Shown: positions 1 to 9,227 of the stretch, piece by piece
Position numbering within the stretch: the stretch's first letter is position 1
How the letters are laid out: each line of letters starts with the position of its first letter
Assembly: GCF_048282545.1 (NCBI RefSeq)
Contig: NZ_CP182485.1
Span: 2,294,001-2,358,000, forward strand
Direction of reading: 5' to 3'
From: Opacimonas immobilis
GTDB lineage: Bacteria; Pseudomonadota; Gammaproteobacteria; Enterobacterales; Alteromonadaceae
DNA length: 64,000 nucleotides
Notes under the pieces: model-generated
Databases searched by the model: none
What the model saw: only the letters and a program-made list of their open reading frames with translations
What the model was told of the DNA's origin: nothing
Position numbers and translations under genes: made by a program

Positions 1-1
1 G

Positions 2-718
2 GTTGGACACAAACTCAGTAGCAGTTCTGAAAAGCTATACCCTCATGCTCAATTGCAACAAGTCAAACCCTTTCAGCCTATTATCGATATTGTGATGCTA
101 CCCGGTGATGTTCTCTACATACCGCCATTTTATCCGCATCAAGGTAAGTCCATCACTGAATGTTTCAATTACTCTGTTGGCTTTAGGGCTCCAAATCAAA
201 GTGAATTATTGCAGGGCTTAGCCGATGGCATCTTGGATAACGACTTATTAACCAAACGCTTTAGCGACCCTAATCGTGTGATCACTCATAAACGTTCCGC
301 GGTGAATGGGCATGATATTTTTGTCTTAAAGCAATTATTGCATCAGTTTATTGATCTAGATGAAACCGATTATTTGCTGACAGAAATGTTATCCAAAACC
401 TATCATCCAATCCACGATGAATATGCTCTTGAATCACCATACAGTTCAGCTGAAATGCTGCGAATGATTAATGCAGGTTTAACCATGGTACCAAATCTTG
501 GGATCCGCCCACTCTATCCTGAGCATCAAACTAATGAGTTTTTCGTGTTCTTTATCAATGGTCGTCGCTATGAGGCCGATGCCTTGGATAGGCCGTTTTT
601 TGAAAGCTTACTCAACGAAACAAAAATGAAGGTAACCCCTAGTGATCACCTTCAATTCAGTAGTGTCAATATCATCGCTGAACTAGTCAACGAAGGATTT
701 TATGAAATACTCGATTAG
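2..718 (+). CDS. roxA: 50S ribosomal protein L16 arginine hydroxylase, JmjC/cupin family (5' end outside window)
   Basis: The frame is open from the first bases of the window, so the gene begins upstream and only about the last 240 residues are seen. The first residues in frame run VGHKLSSSSEKLYPHAQ and join the core without a break; a TTG at 53 is not a real start. The segment IPPFYPHQGKS with NYSVGFRAPN matches the iron-binding C-terminal part of the YcfD/RoxA JmjC oxygenase, with the His of YPHQG as the distal iron ligand. The family hydroxylates an arginine of ribosomal protein L16 using 2-oxoglutarate and oxygen. The stop shares the tetranucleotide TTAG with the stop of the convergent downstream gene. 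The call is firm for the family; the substrate is taken from E. coli. Confidence 0.85.
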   Translation, partial: VGHKLSSSSEKLYPHAQLQQVKPFQPIIDIVMLPGDVLYIPPFYPHQGKSITECFNYSVGFRAPNQSELLQGLADGILDNDLLTKRFSDPNRVITHKRSAVNGHDIFVLKQLLHQFIDLDETDYLLTEMLSKTYHPIHDEYALESPYSSAEMLRMINAGLTMVPNLGIRPLYPEHQTNEFFVFFINGRRYEADALDRPFFESLLNETKMKVTPSDHLQFSSVNIIAELVNEGFYEILD

Positions 719-1128
719 TTTACTTGCCAGAGCTTATCATCCTCGCTCATGTGATATAAGTCATGAGCCCGGGTGCCGAGCAACGTGAGGTATTCTTTTT
801 GAGTTTCGTTGATCTTCTCAGCTTGAGAAAGGTTCTCCACTTTCAACTGCCACAACAGCGAAAAATGTTTCAACACGCCTCGAACATCAGATGACACACT
901 TGCAGGTACAAAATCCACTGGCAAGTCACCACTGATGACCCAAAAGTATTTACCATCACGGGTTTTGATTTTCCATACCGCCACCATTGGCGCGAGATAG
1001 CGACTATCTTCGATAACTACAGATTCGAATAACACACCGTTTTCTGCTAGGTGTTTATTGGCTTTTTGAAATTGTTCACGCACCCATTCGGCTAATTGTT
1101 CTTGATCTTGAGGAACTGATTCGGCCAT
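715..1128 (-). CDS. DUF4826 family protein
   Basis: A 137-residue acidic soluble protein without signal peptide or membrane segment, which I recognise as the DUF4826 type common in Alteromonadales and Shewanella. No function is established. The middle part (WKIKTRDGKYFWVISGDLP) is the most family-like stretch. The ATG at 1128 is preceded by AGGA at good spacing. It starts 11 bp after the end of ydiJ, which is on the same strand upstream, so the two are probably co-transcribed, and it overlaps the convergent roxA stop by 4 bp. Confidence 0.7.
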   Translation of the reverse strand: MAESVPQDQEQLAEWVREQFQKANKHLAENGVLFESVVIEDSRYLAPMVAVWKIKTRDGKYFWVISGDLPVDFVPASVSSDVRGVLKHFSLLWQLKVENLSQAEKINETQKEYLTLLGTRAHDLYHMSEDDKLWQVN

Positions 1129-1139
1129 GTTGGTTCCTA

Positions 1140-4100
1140 TTATAATAGTGAATTGAGTAATATTTGTAGTGGATGTCGCGGCTTGCCATCACTGTATCGA
1201 GCCACTTGACTGCGACAAGAGTAACCTGTTACCGCTCTCTGCTCGGGAGCAAATCGAGCAATTGCATCACGCCAGCTCAAATCATAGATCCCTTTGCTGT
1301 TGTGCAAATGCACCACTTCATGACCATATGTTCCGGCCATACCACAGCACCCAACAGACACGATACTAAGCTCTAACCCCGCATCAGCAAATATCTTCTG
1401 CCATTGCTTTTCACTGGTTGGCAGAGCTGTTTTCTCAGTACAGTGAGTAAAGAGGGCAAACTCATGCTCAGACTGAGCTTGGTTTTTGGCTATGACACTT
1501 GCTGCATGCTGTACTAACCACTCATGTACTGCCAGTACACTAAACTCTCCACGCTTTGCTCCTAATGTCTTAGTGTACTCATCTCGATAGACCAGCAGTA
1601 GTGAAGCATCTACGCCAACCATTGGGATATTGAGACTTGCGATGTCATTTAAAAAGGCAGCTGTGGACTTTGCAGTCTTGGCAAACTCCGTCAAGAACCC
1701 TTTGACATGCTGTGGTTTACCATTAGGGTTAAATGGCAGTAACACTGGGTTAAATCCTAGTTTTTGCGCGAGCAAGACAAAGTCTTCTACAACCTGAGCA
1801 TCATAAAAGCTCGTAAAGGGATCTTGCACAATTAATACGGTTTGAGCCTTGTGTACGTCTGACAACTGCTGTAAGGCACTCATATCAAATTTTGTAGAAA
1901 CCCGTTTCTTTAACGTTGGTGTAGATAGCAATGGTGCATCTACATAGCCAATACTCTCGCGCAGTGCCCATTGCACCAATCGGGAACGCATCACAGCATT
2001 ATGTAGTGGAGCGATTTTGGCCAACCAAGGTGCCATGCGTTCAATATTAGCCACTAGGTAATCTTTTACTGGGCGTGAATATCTTTGATAATACAAGGCT
2101 ATGAATTTAGCTCTAAAATCGGGCACATCCACCCCTACTGGACATTGCGACGAGCACGACTTACAGGCTAAGCATTCATCCATCACTTGCATGACTTCAT
2201 GAGAAAAATCCCCTTTGCTTTGCGCTGAATTGGTATTGATTAAACGACTCAGCCATGAAGTTGTTCCTTGAGACGCATCCAAAGACTTGGTATCAACCCC
2301 TTGTTTCGCTAACAGACGAAGCCACTCGCGGATCATACCCGCTCGCCCTTTGGGTGAATGGCGACGATCGGCTGTGATCTTAAATGATGGACACATGGGC
2401 GATGTTGTGTCGTAATTAAAACACAAGCCATTGCCGTTACAGCTCATGGCAGGTTCGTATTCCTCTTTGAGCACCACAGGAATAGTTCGGTCGAATGCAC
2501 CGCGTTTGGTATCACTAACTTTGACGAGCTCAGCATCAGACTTATACGGCGTACAAATCTTGCCAGGGTTCATCTTATTGAGCGGATCAAACACTGCTTT
2601 AATCTTACGCAACTCTGTGTACAGCTCCTCACCAAAAAACTCAGGAGCATACTCACTGCGATAACCTTTACCGTGCTCGCCCCACATCAGGCCACCATAC
2701 TTAGCAACTAAAGCAACCACTTGGTCCGATATTTGTTTGAGAAGCACTTCTTGCTGCGGATCATTCATATCCAAAGCTGGACGAACATGTAATACGCCAG
2801 CATCCACATGACCGAACATGCCATAATCCAACTTATGCGAATCGAGCAAGTCGCGAAACTCCATGATGAAATCCGCCAAATTTTCAGGTGGTACTGCGGT
2901 GTCTTCCGCAAATGCAATAGGCTTTTTCGCCCCATCGGTTTTGCCTAGCAAACCTACTGCTTTTTTGCGCATAGCGTATATTTTTTGGATATCAGCGACA
3001 TCATAGGTGACTTGAAAGCCAATCACTCCTGTTTCGCCAGATTCAATCTCAGCTTGTAAGCGAGCTTCTAAGGCTGTGATCTTAGTGGTAATTTCGGTTT
3101 CATCTTCGCTGTTGTACTCGACCATATTCAGCCCAAGTACCTCGGCGTTTGGCACATCTTGAATCAGATCCGACACCGAATGCCATATAATATCGGCTTT
3201 GGCTAGATTGAGTACTTTTGAATCGACCGTTTCAACAGACGTAGCTTCAGCCTCGACCATCTTAGGCGCATGACGCAAAGCCGATTCAAATGAGTTGTAT
3301 TTGATATTGACCAAAGCTTTGTGCTTGGCAATTGGGGTAATGTTGAGTTTGGCTTCCGCCACAAATGCCAAGGAACCTTCAGAACCAGCAATTAAACGGC
3401 TTATGTCAAACTGTTGTTGTTCAGGAATATACGCATGTTCCAAATCATAGCCCGTTAAGAAACGATTCAAGCGCGGAAATTTTGCTAATATCTGATCTCG
3501 CTTAGCGACACATGAAGTTTGAATTTGCTCGCTGATTTGCGCATAACTGGACTGGGCATGTGCCAAGCAATCATCGATTGAAGTCGGTTTGGTATGCAGA
3601 ACATCCCCATTGGCTAACACACTGGTCAGGCCTAGTATGTGATCGGAGGTTTTACCATAGACTAAAGAGCCCTGACCTGAGGCGTCAGTATTGATCATGC
3701 CACCAATGGTTGCACGATTCGAAGTCGAAAGGTCTGGAGCAAAGAAAAAACCAAATGGCCTCAATGCATCATTTAACGCATCTTTAACGACACCTGATTG
3801 GACTCTTACCCATCGTTCTTCAGCATTGATTTCTAGTATCTGATTCATATAACGCGCGGTTTCAACAATGATCCCAGATGTTAATGACTGACCATTTGTG
3901 CCAGTACCACCACCACGAGCAGAAAACACCACTTCGGGAAAATCATTCGCAACTCTGCCAATAATCGATAAATCATTCACTGATTTGGGATAAACCACCG
4001 CCTGTGGTAGTTTCTGATAGATTGAATTATCCGTTGCCATCGCAAAACGCGAGGAATAGGCCGTTTCAATATCACCAGTAAAATCACTGTCGCGCAACGC

Positions 4101-4160
4101 ATCCAAATAATCTTGATAGTGAACAGATAAAGCTTCTTGAGGGTCGAGTACCGGTAACAT
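1140..4160 (-). CDS. ydiJ: FAD-binding and Fe-S D-2-hydroxyacid dehydrogenase (YdiJ type)
   Basis: A 1006-residue fusion of a VAO-type flavoprotein with a GlpC-like iron-sulfur module, close to the length of E. coli YdiJ. In order: the FAD-binding PCMH domain with SARGGGTGTNGQSL (about residues 80-95), the FAD-linked oxidase C-terminal domain, two cysteine clusters (SCNGNGLCFNYDTTSPMCP near 585 and CLACKSCSSQCPVG near 665), and a C-terminal domain with the CCG motif VGCCGMAGTYGHE (about 945). The family oxidises D-2-hydroxyglutarate or D-lactate and passes electrons to the respiratory chain. No lactate permease or partner subunit lies beside it, so the substrate cannot be fixed; D-2-hydroxyglutarate is the better guess by homology. 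The ATG has AAGAG at about 6 bp. Confidence 0.9.
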   Translation of the reverse strand: MLPVLDPQEALSVHYQDYLDALRDSDFTGDIETAYSSRFAMATDNSIYQKLPQAVVYPKSVNDLSIIGRVANDFPEVVFSARGGGTGTNGQSLTSGIIVETARYMNQILEINAEERWVRVQSGVVKDALNDALRPFGFFFAPDLSTSNRATIGGMINTDASGQGSLVYGKTSDHILGLTSVLANGDVLHTKPTSIDDCLAHAQSSYAQISEQIQTSCVAKRDQILAKFPRLNRFLTGYDLEHAYIPEQQQFDISRLIAGSEGSLAFVAEAKLNITPIAKHKALVNIKYNSFESALRHAPKMVEAEATSVETVDSKVLNLAKADIIWHSVSDLIQDVPNAEVLGLNMVEYNSEDETEITTKITALEARLQAEIESGETGVIGFQVTYDVADIQKIYAMRKKAVGLLGKTDGAKKPIAFAEDTAVPPENLADFIMEFRDLLDSHKLDYGMFGHVDAGVLHVRPALDMNDPQQEVLLKQISDQVVALVAKYGGLMWGEHGKGYRSEYAPEFFGEELYTELRKIKAVFDPLNKMNPGKICTPYKSDAELVKVSDTKRGAFDRTIPVVLKEEYEPAMSCNGNGLCFNYDTTSPMCPSFKITADRRHSPKGRAGMIREWLRLLAKQGVDTKSLDASQGTTSWLSRLINTNSAQSKGDFSHEVMQVMDECLACKSCSSQCPVGVDVPDFRAKFIALYYQRYSRPVKDYLVANIERMAPWLAKIAPLHNAVMRSRLVQWALRESIGYVDAPLLSTPTLKKRVSTKFDMSALQQLSDVHKAQTVLIVQDPFTSFYDAQVVEDFVLLAQKLGFNPVLLPFNPNGKPQHVKGFLTEFAKTAKSTAAFLNDIASLNIPMVGVDASLLLVYRDEYTKTLGAKRGEFSVLAVHEWLVQHAASVIAKNQAQSEHEFALFTHCTEKTALPTSEKQWQKIFADAGLELSIVSVGCCGMAGTYGHEVVHLHNSKGIYDLSWRDAIARFAPEQRAVTGYSCRSQVARYSDGKPRHPLQILLNSLL

Positions 4161-4198
4161 GTTGACTCTTTAGTCATAATTCATGAACGCAAGTATAC

Positions 4199-4231
4199 AA
4201 AAAAGCCCTGAAAGATGCATCAATCAGGGCT
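4199..4231 (-). terminator. Rho-independent terminator after ppsA
   Basis: Perfect 8-bp stem AGCCCTGA (4204-4211) / TCAGGGCT (4224-4231). On the minus strand it is followed by a run of six T (4199-4204). It lies 27 bp after the ppsA stop and before the ydiJ start, so it separates the two transcripts. Confidence 0.85.
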
Positions 4232-4257
4232 CAAATTACTCAATATGCAGGTGTAAA

Positions 4258-6642
4258 TTAAGCGTGCTTCTCCGCTAGGTACAACCACGTTTCGACAACT
4301 GTGTCAGGATTCAGCGACACACTATCGATACCTTGTTCAACTAGCCAAGCTGCAAGGTCTTCATGGTCAGATGGGCCTTGACCACAAATTCCCACGTATT
4401 TACCGCGTCTCTTGGCGGCTTGAATGGCCATAGCGAGAAGTTTTTTGACCGCAGTGTTGCGTTCATCAAATAAATGCGCAATTAAACCAGAATCGCGATC
4501 CAATCCCAACGTCAATTGAGTTAAGTCGTTAGAGCCAATCGAGAACCCATCAAAAATGTCTAAAAATTCATCAGCTAATAACGCATTTGACGGTAATTCA
4601 CACATCATAATAACGCGTAAACCATTTTCTCCTTGCACCAAACCTTCTTCGCGCAATAAGTCGATGACTTGCTGACCTTCTTCCAATGTGCGCACAAACG
4701 GGATCATGATTTCGACATTGGTTAATCCCATGTCATTGCGCACGCGTTTAATGGCTTCACATTCCAAAGCAAAACAATCGCGGAAATCCTCGGAAATATA
4801 ACGTGACGCACCACGGAAACCGAGCATTGGATTTTCTTCGTCTGGCTCGTATTGATAACCACCGACGAGGTTAAAGTATTCGTTCGATTTGAAATCTGAC
4901 ATTCGTACGATGACTTTTTCAGGCGCGAACGCCGCACCGATCGAACTGATGCCTTCCACGAGTTTTTGAATATAAAACTCTTTTGGCGAAGCATAACCGG
5001 CAATCATCTCGGCAATTTCGGTTTTCAAATCATCGGGTTGTTCGTCAAAGTTTAAGAGAGCTTTAGGATGCACACCAATCATGCGGTTGATGATAAACTC
5101 TAGACGTGCAAGACCGACACCTGCATGCGGTAAACGCGCAAAGTCAAACGCGCGATCAGGATTACCTACATTCATCATGATCTTCAATGGTAAATCAGGC
5201 ATCGAATCGATGCGTGACGTTACCACGTCAAAGTTTAGTTCTTCTGAATAAATGAAACCAGTGTCCCCTTCCGCACAGGATACAGTGACTTTGTCACCCG
5301 TATTGATGCTCGACGTCGCATCGCCACATCCAACAACAGCCGGAATACCTAATTCACGTGCAATGATCGCAGCATGACAAGTACGTCCACCCCGGTTGGT
5401 GACGATAGCTGAGGCACGTTTCATGATCGGCTCCCAATCAGGGTCAGTCATATCGGTAACCAGCACATCACCCGGCTCAATTTTGTCCATTTCAGCAATA
5501 GAGCTAAGAACTTTTGCAGTGCCTGCACCAATCTTGTGACCAATCGCACGACCGGTACACACTGTCGGGGCATTGCCATCGAGTTGATAGCGTTCAATGA
5601 CTTGTGCATCTTCACGTGAGCGTACAGTTTCTGGGCGAGCTTGTACTATGTATAACTTCCCATCTGTGCCGTCTTTGGCCCACTCAATGTCCATCGCTCG
5701 GCCGTAGTGCTCTGCGATAATCACGGCTTGCTTCGCTAATTCTTCTACTTCAGCGTCGGTAATAGAAAATGTCAAAGACTGTTCTTTTGGCACATCCACA
5801 ATCTCGACTTGCTTACCGTGTTCTTGCGACGTCGAGTAAATCATCTGCGTAAGTTTACTGCCTAAGTTACGACGCAATACCGCAGGACGCCCCGCCGCTA
5901 GAGTGGGTTTGTGAACGTAAAATTCATCTGGATTGACCGCACCTTGAACCACCATTTCACCTAAGCCAAAACTAGAGGTGATAAACACTACATCTTCAAA
6001 ACCAGATTCAGTATCAATCGAGAACATGACACCAGAAGCGGCTTTATCCGAACGCACCATGCGTTGAATGCCAGCAGATAAGGCTACGCCTTTGTGGTCA
6101 TAACCTTGGTGCACACGATAGCTGATGGCACGGTCATTAAATAACGATGCGAATACATGTTTAATCGCGACTAATACGGCTTCATAGCCTTTTACATTCA
6201 GAAAAGTTTCTTGCTGACCAGCAAATGATGCATCAGGCATATCTTCTGCAGTCGCCGATGAACGCACAGCAAAAGAAGCGGCGTCGCCGGCATCGCCAGA
6301 AAGCTCAGCAAACGCATCGGCAATGGCTGTTTCTAAAGCTGGCTGGAATGGTGTATCGATGATCCACTGTCGAATTTGCTCGCCGGCTTTAGCTAGCGCG
6401 TTGACGTCTTCGACGTCCAACGCATCAAGCACTTCATGAATACGAGCTTCTAGACCACTTTGCTCTAAAAATTCATTAAACGCATACGAGGTTGTTGCAA
6501 AACCACCCGGTACCTGCACGCCAGCATTGGCTAAATTCGAGATCATTTCACCAAGAGAAGCGTTTTTGCCCCCTACTCGGTTAACATCATGCATACCTAA
6601 TTGTTGATACCATAGAACGTATTCTTGCGCTTGTTCTTGCAC
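4258..6642 (-). CDS. ppsA: Phosphoenolpyruvate synthase
   Basis: A 794-residue protein with the three-part layout of PEP synthase: N-terminal ATP-binding PPDK domain (starting GGKNASLGEMISNL near residue 25), the swivelling phosphohistidine domain with GGRTCHAAIIARELGIP (catalytic His near residue 420), and the C-terminal PEP/pyruvate TIM barrel with GFSIGSNDLTQLTLGLDRDS and GICGQGPSDH. It converts pyruvate, ATP and water to PEP, AMP and phosphate for gluconeogenesis. The gene for its regulatory protein ppsR is divergent, 170 bp away, a common arrangement. Length matches the family (E. coli 792). No odd residues were noted. Confidence 0.97.
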   Translation of the reverse strand: MQEQAQEYVLWYQQLGMHDVNRVGGKNASLGEMISNLANAGVQVPGGFATTSYAFNEFLEQSGLEARIHEVLDALDVEDVNALAKAGEQIRQWIIDTPFQPALETAIADAFAELSGDAGDAASFAVRSSATAEDMPDASFAGQQETFLNVKGYEAVLVAIKHVFASLFNDRAISYRVHQGYDHKGVALSAGIQRMVRSDKAASGVMFSIDTESGFEDVVFITSSFGLGEMVVQGAVNPDEFYVHKPTLAAGRPAVLRRNLGSKLTQMIYSTSQEHGKQVEIVDVPKEQSLTFSITDAEVEELAKQAVIIAEHYGRAMDIEWAKDGTDGKLYIVQARPETVRSREDAQVIERYQLDGNAPTVCTGRAIGHKIGAGTAKVLSSIAEMDKIEPGDVLVTDMTDPDWEPIMKRASAIVTNRGGRTCHAAIIARELGIPAVVGCGDATSSINTGDKVTVSCAEGDTGFIYSEELNFDVVTSRIDSMPDLPLKIMMNVGNPDRAFDFARLPHAGVGLARLEFIINRMIGVHPKALLNFDEQPDDLKTEIAEMIAGYASPKEFYIQKLVEGISSIGAAFAPEKVIVRMSDFKSNEYFNLVGGYQYEPDEENPMLGFRGASRYISEDFRDCFALECEAIKRVRNDMGLTNVEIMIPFVRTLEEGQQVIDLLREEGLVQGENGLRVIMMCELPSNALLADEFLDIFDGFSIGSNDLTQLTLGLDRDSGLIAHLFDERNTAVKKLLAMAIQAAKRRGKYVGICGQGPSDHEDLAAWLVEQGIDSVSLNPDTVVETWLYLAEKHA

Positions 6643-6770
6643 TTGCGAGCCTCCAGCCGTATTGTGTAATAGCTTAATGGTTTATCGACATTAATTACTG
6701 CCTGTTTAAAATTTAACCAAAAAAGCAAAATAGCATTGTAGAATGCTGACTATAAATTTGTAAAATTTAA

Positions 6771-6794
6771 TTGTAATCCGTAATAAAATTACAA
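6771..6794. promoter_or_regulatory. Inverted repeat in the ppsA-ppsR divergent promoter region
   Basis: TTGTAAT (6771-6777) and ATTACAA (6788-6794) form a 7-bp perfect inverted repeat with a 10-bp spacer, 18 bp ahead of the ppsR start. The whole 6643-6812 gap is AT-rich and must hold both promoters. A regulator site is possible, but the composition makes chance repeats easy. Confidence 0.3.
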
Positions 6795-6812
6795 GATTGT
6801 TAAGGAGTTGTG

Positions 6813-7625
6813 ATGCGCGCAGCCTATTATATTTCCGATGGCACAGCCATTACTTCAGAAGTTTTTGGCCATGCTTTGCTGTCTTTATTCCCAATTGAGT
6901 TCAATCACATCACGATCCCTTTTGTCGAAACTGAACAACATGCAAATGAAGTGTTAAAGCAAATATCTGTAAGTTTTCAAGAAACAAATCAGCGTCCGTT
7001 GGTTTTTTACACAATCGTTAACAGCGACATTCGTCATATTATTGCCAACTCAGTTGGCATCAATTACAACTTTTTAGACCAATTTGTGGCCCCACTTGAA
7101 AAGATCCTAGGGGTACCATCAAAGCCAGAAAAACATCGTACTCACAGCATCCATGAAACGACATACGACATTCGTATTGAAGCGGTCAACTATGCATTGA
7201 CTAATGACGATGGCGCAAATTTACAGAATTATGCAGATGCGGATATTATATTGGTTGGAGTATCGCGCTCAGGCAAAACGCCAACGAGTCTTTATTTGGC
7301 ATTACAATACGGTATCAAAGCGGCTAATTATCCTTTTACCGAAGAAGATATGGGAGACATGATAAAACTCAATCCTGCGTTGCGCCGATATAAGAACAAG
7401 ATTTTTGGCTTAACTATCGCGGCCGAGCGCTTGCATCAAATACGATCAGAACGCAGAGCCAACTCCAAATATGCCTCAATGCAACAATGTCGTATGGAAT
7501 TGAGAGAAGTGGAAAACTTATACCGTAAAGAAAGGATCCCTTTTCTCAACAGTACCAAATTTTCGATTGAAGAGATTTCGGCCAAAATTTTGGCCACAAC
7601 TGGACTGAAGCGTCGAAAGTATTAA
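6813..7625 (+). CDS. ppsR: PEP synthase regulatory protein (bifunctional kinase/pyrophosphorylase)
   Basis: A 270-residue DUF299 family protein. It inactivates PEP synthase by ADP-dependent phosphorylation of a threonine next to the catalytic histidine and reactivates it with phosphate. The signature P-loop GVSRSGKTPTSLYLA lies near residue 150, and the N-terminal YYISDGTA is also typical. An in-frame GTG at 6810 gives one extra residue, but AAGGAG at 6802-6807 is better spaced for the ATG at 6813. It is divergent from its target ppsA. Its stop shares TTAA with the convergent rnfH stop. Confidence 0.95.
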   Translation: MRAAYYISDGTAITSEVFGHALLSLFPIEFNHITIPFVETEQHANEVLKQISVSFQETNQRPLVFYTIVNSDIRHIIANSVGINYNFLDQFVAPLEKILGVPSKPEKHRTHSIHETTYDIRIEAVNYALTNDDGANLQNYADADIILVGVSRSGKTPTSLYLALQYGIKAANYPFTEEDMGDMIKLNPALRRYKNKIFGLTIAAERLHQIRSERRANSKYASMQQCRMELREVENLYRKERIPFLNSTKFSIEEISAKILATTGLKRRKY

Positions 7626-7957
7626 TCTTTGGCTAACGGTCTGCCGCCGGTCACTTTATTGGCTCGACCCTCGGCTTTAGCCTTCTCTGCGCGCAGACGA
7701 CGAACTTCTTTGGGATCAGCTATCAGTGGACGATATATTTCAATGCGATCACCGTCCTTTACCATATCTTTGAGACGACAGGCACGATTCCAAATCCCGA
7801 CTTTGTTCTCAGATAAATCGATTTCAGGAAAAATGTGCTGAATATTAGATTGAGTAATACATTCCTCAACTGAAGTCTCAGCAGGGACTTCAACGGTGAC
7901 GATTTCTTGTTTATCTGGAGTGCCATAAACGACTTCAACCGAACACAATTTCTGCAT
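7622..7957 (-). CDS. rnfH: RnfH family ubiquitin-like protein
   Basis: A 111-residue member of UPF0125/RnfH, a beta-grasp fold protein. The N-terminal part (VEVVYGTPDKQEIVTVEVP) and DGDRIEIYRPLIADPKEVRR are family hallmarks; the basic tail RRLRAEKAKAEGR is also usual. In E. coli the gene is also called ratB and follows ratA, as here. The biochemical role is unknown; the name comes from association with rnf loci in Rhodobacter. Its start codon overlaps the ratA stop by one base (TAATG), which implies coupled translation. Confidence 0.9.
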   Translation of the reverse strand: MQKLCSVEVVYGTPDKQEIVTVEVPAETSVEECITQSNIQHIFPEIDLSENKVGIWNRACRLKDMVKDGDRIEIYRPLIADPKEVRRLRAEKAKAEGRANKVTGGRPLAKD

Positions 7958-8403
7958 TATGCATTTCCTTCCGCTAAGGCTTTTTGTTTAGCTCGAGCGA
8001 TAAATGCGCTGACCATTACATTGGCTAGTTGGGTAAACATTTTGCCAAATGCCATGGCGATAAGTTTACTTTTGAACTCAAATGTCAAATTCAACTCAAC
8101 CTTGCATGCGTGCTCATCGAGTTCAGTAAATGTCCATCCACCGCTCAAAGATTTGAACGGCCCATCGGCGAGTTGCATCTTGATTGCACGGTTGGGTTCA
8201 AGGCTATTGAGTGTCGTAAAAGTGTGTTTGATGCCCGCCTTTGCAATGTGCATAGAAGCTTTCATATGTGACTCATCAGCTGAATGCACCTCTATACCTA
8301 CACAACCTGGTAAAAACTCGGGATACGCATGAACATCGTTGACTAAGTCATACATTGTCTTAGCACTGTAGGGAACCAGTGCGCTTTTGTTTACGTCAGC
8401 CAT
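7957..8403 (-). CDS. ratA: RatA family START-domain protein (coenzyme Q-binding / ribosome-association toxin type)
   Basis: A 148-residue polyketide-cyclase/START-like protein. VNDVHAYPEFLPGC near residue 25 is the family signature, and GPFKSLSGGWTF lies in the beta-sheet core. E. coli RatA was reported to bind 50S subunits and block 70S association; its homologues COQ10 and others bind ubiquinone, so toxin versus quinone chaperone is open. It heads a two-gene operon with rnfH and is divergent from smpB, the classical order smpB-ratA-rnfH. Confidence 0.88.
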   Translation of the reverse strand: MADVNKSALVPYSAKTMYDLVNDVHAYPEFLPGCVGIEVHSADESHMKASMHIAKAGIKHTFTTLNSLEPNRAIKMQLADGPFKSLSGGWTFTELDEHACKVELNLTFEFKSKLIAMAFGKMFTQLANVMVSAFIARAKQKALAEGNA

Positions 8404-8514
8404 AACACCTCAACCTTAAATATCATGTAAATAATAACATAACCCATATCTTTAAACGCAAAAAAATATCCCCATATCGCTATACACATTGCAAAATACC
8501 GATATACTAACTGG

Positions 8515-8985
8515 ATGAAAAAGAAGTCAAATCCCAGCACCACCATCGCGCTCAACAAAAAAGCGCGCCATGAATATTCTTTTATAGATAAATATGAAGC
8601 CGGCATGGAGTTACAAGGGTGGGAAGTAAAAAGTATTCGCTCTGGTAAGGTCAATTTAGTTGACGCTTACGTTTTTATTCGTGATGGCCAGGCCTATGTG
8701 TCAAATGTCAATATTACGCCACTCAATGAAGCCTCGACTCATGTGATCTGCGATCCAAGACGCGTGCGTCGACTGTTGCTCAAACGTCGCGAGCTAGATC
8801 AACTCATTGGCGCAGTAGAACGCGATGGCCATACGATTGTCGCCACTGCCATGTACTGGAAAAAATGTTGGGTCAAACTCGAGGTTCAACTCGCTCGAGG
8901 GAAGCAGTCACACGACAAACGCGATACCATTAAAGACCGCGACTGGGCACGTCAAAAAGAACGCATGATGAAGCACAAAGCTTAA
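8515..8985 (+). CDS. smpB: SsrA-binding protein SmpB
   Basis: A 156-residue protein that binds tmRNA and brings it to stalled ribosomes for trans-translation. The OB-fold core shows NKKARHEYSFIDKYEAG, GWEVKSIRSGKVNLVDAYV and the basic C-terminal tail KRDTIKDRDWARQKERMMK, which acts in the decoding centre. Length fits the family. It is divergent from ratA. The tmRNA gene itself is not in the 242 bp downstream, which is too short and shows no tRNA-like ends. Confidence 0.97.
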   Translation: MKKKSNPSTTIALNKKARHEYSFIDKYEAGMELQGWEVKSIRSGKVNLVDAYVFIRDGQAYVSNVNITPLNEASTHVICDPRRVRRLLLKRRELDQLIGAVERDGHTIVATAMYWKKCWVKLEVQLARGKQSHDKRDTIKDRDWARQKERMMKHKA

Positions 8986-9227
8986 TCTAGCTCGGTATAG
9001 TTGATAAGTACTTTTTCTGCTCCGCTCTAATCTTGGTTTGCTGTATTGAGCGGGATATTGCAAGCATCTAGTAATGCATGAATGTCTTCACTTACACTTA
9101 TATTTGAAAGGAAAAGCCCATAACGGTTTCATTTGGGAAAATTATTTATGTTTTTTATCGCTTAATTAGGATAAAAGTTGTAAATTTAGTGATACTTCAT
9201 TTTGCGAAATACACATAAGGACACGTT

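Noticed and set aside
7622..8403. ratA-rnfH as a type II toxin-antitoxin pair
   Set aside because: RnfH is not shown to neutralise RatA, and the pair is a conserved housekeeping neighbourhood with smpB.
8986..9227. Possible tmRNA gene downstream of smpB, or SAM riboswitch/MetJ site upstream of metY
   Set aside because: The gap is too short for tmRNA, and no tRNA-like ends, riboswitch stems or AGACGTCT-type boxes could be found.
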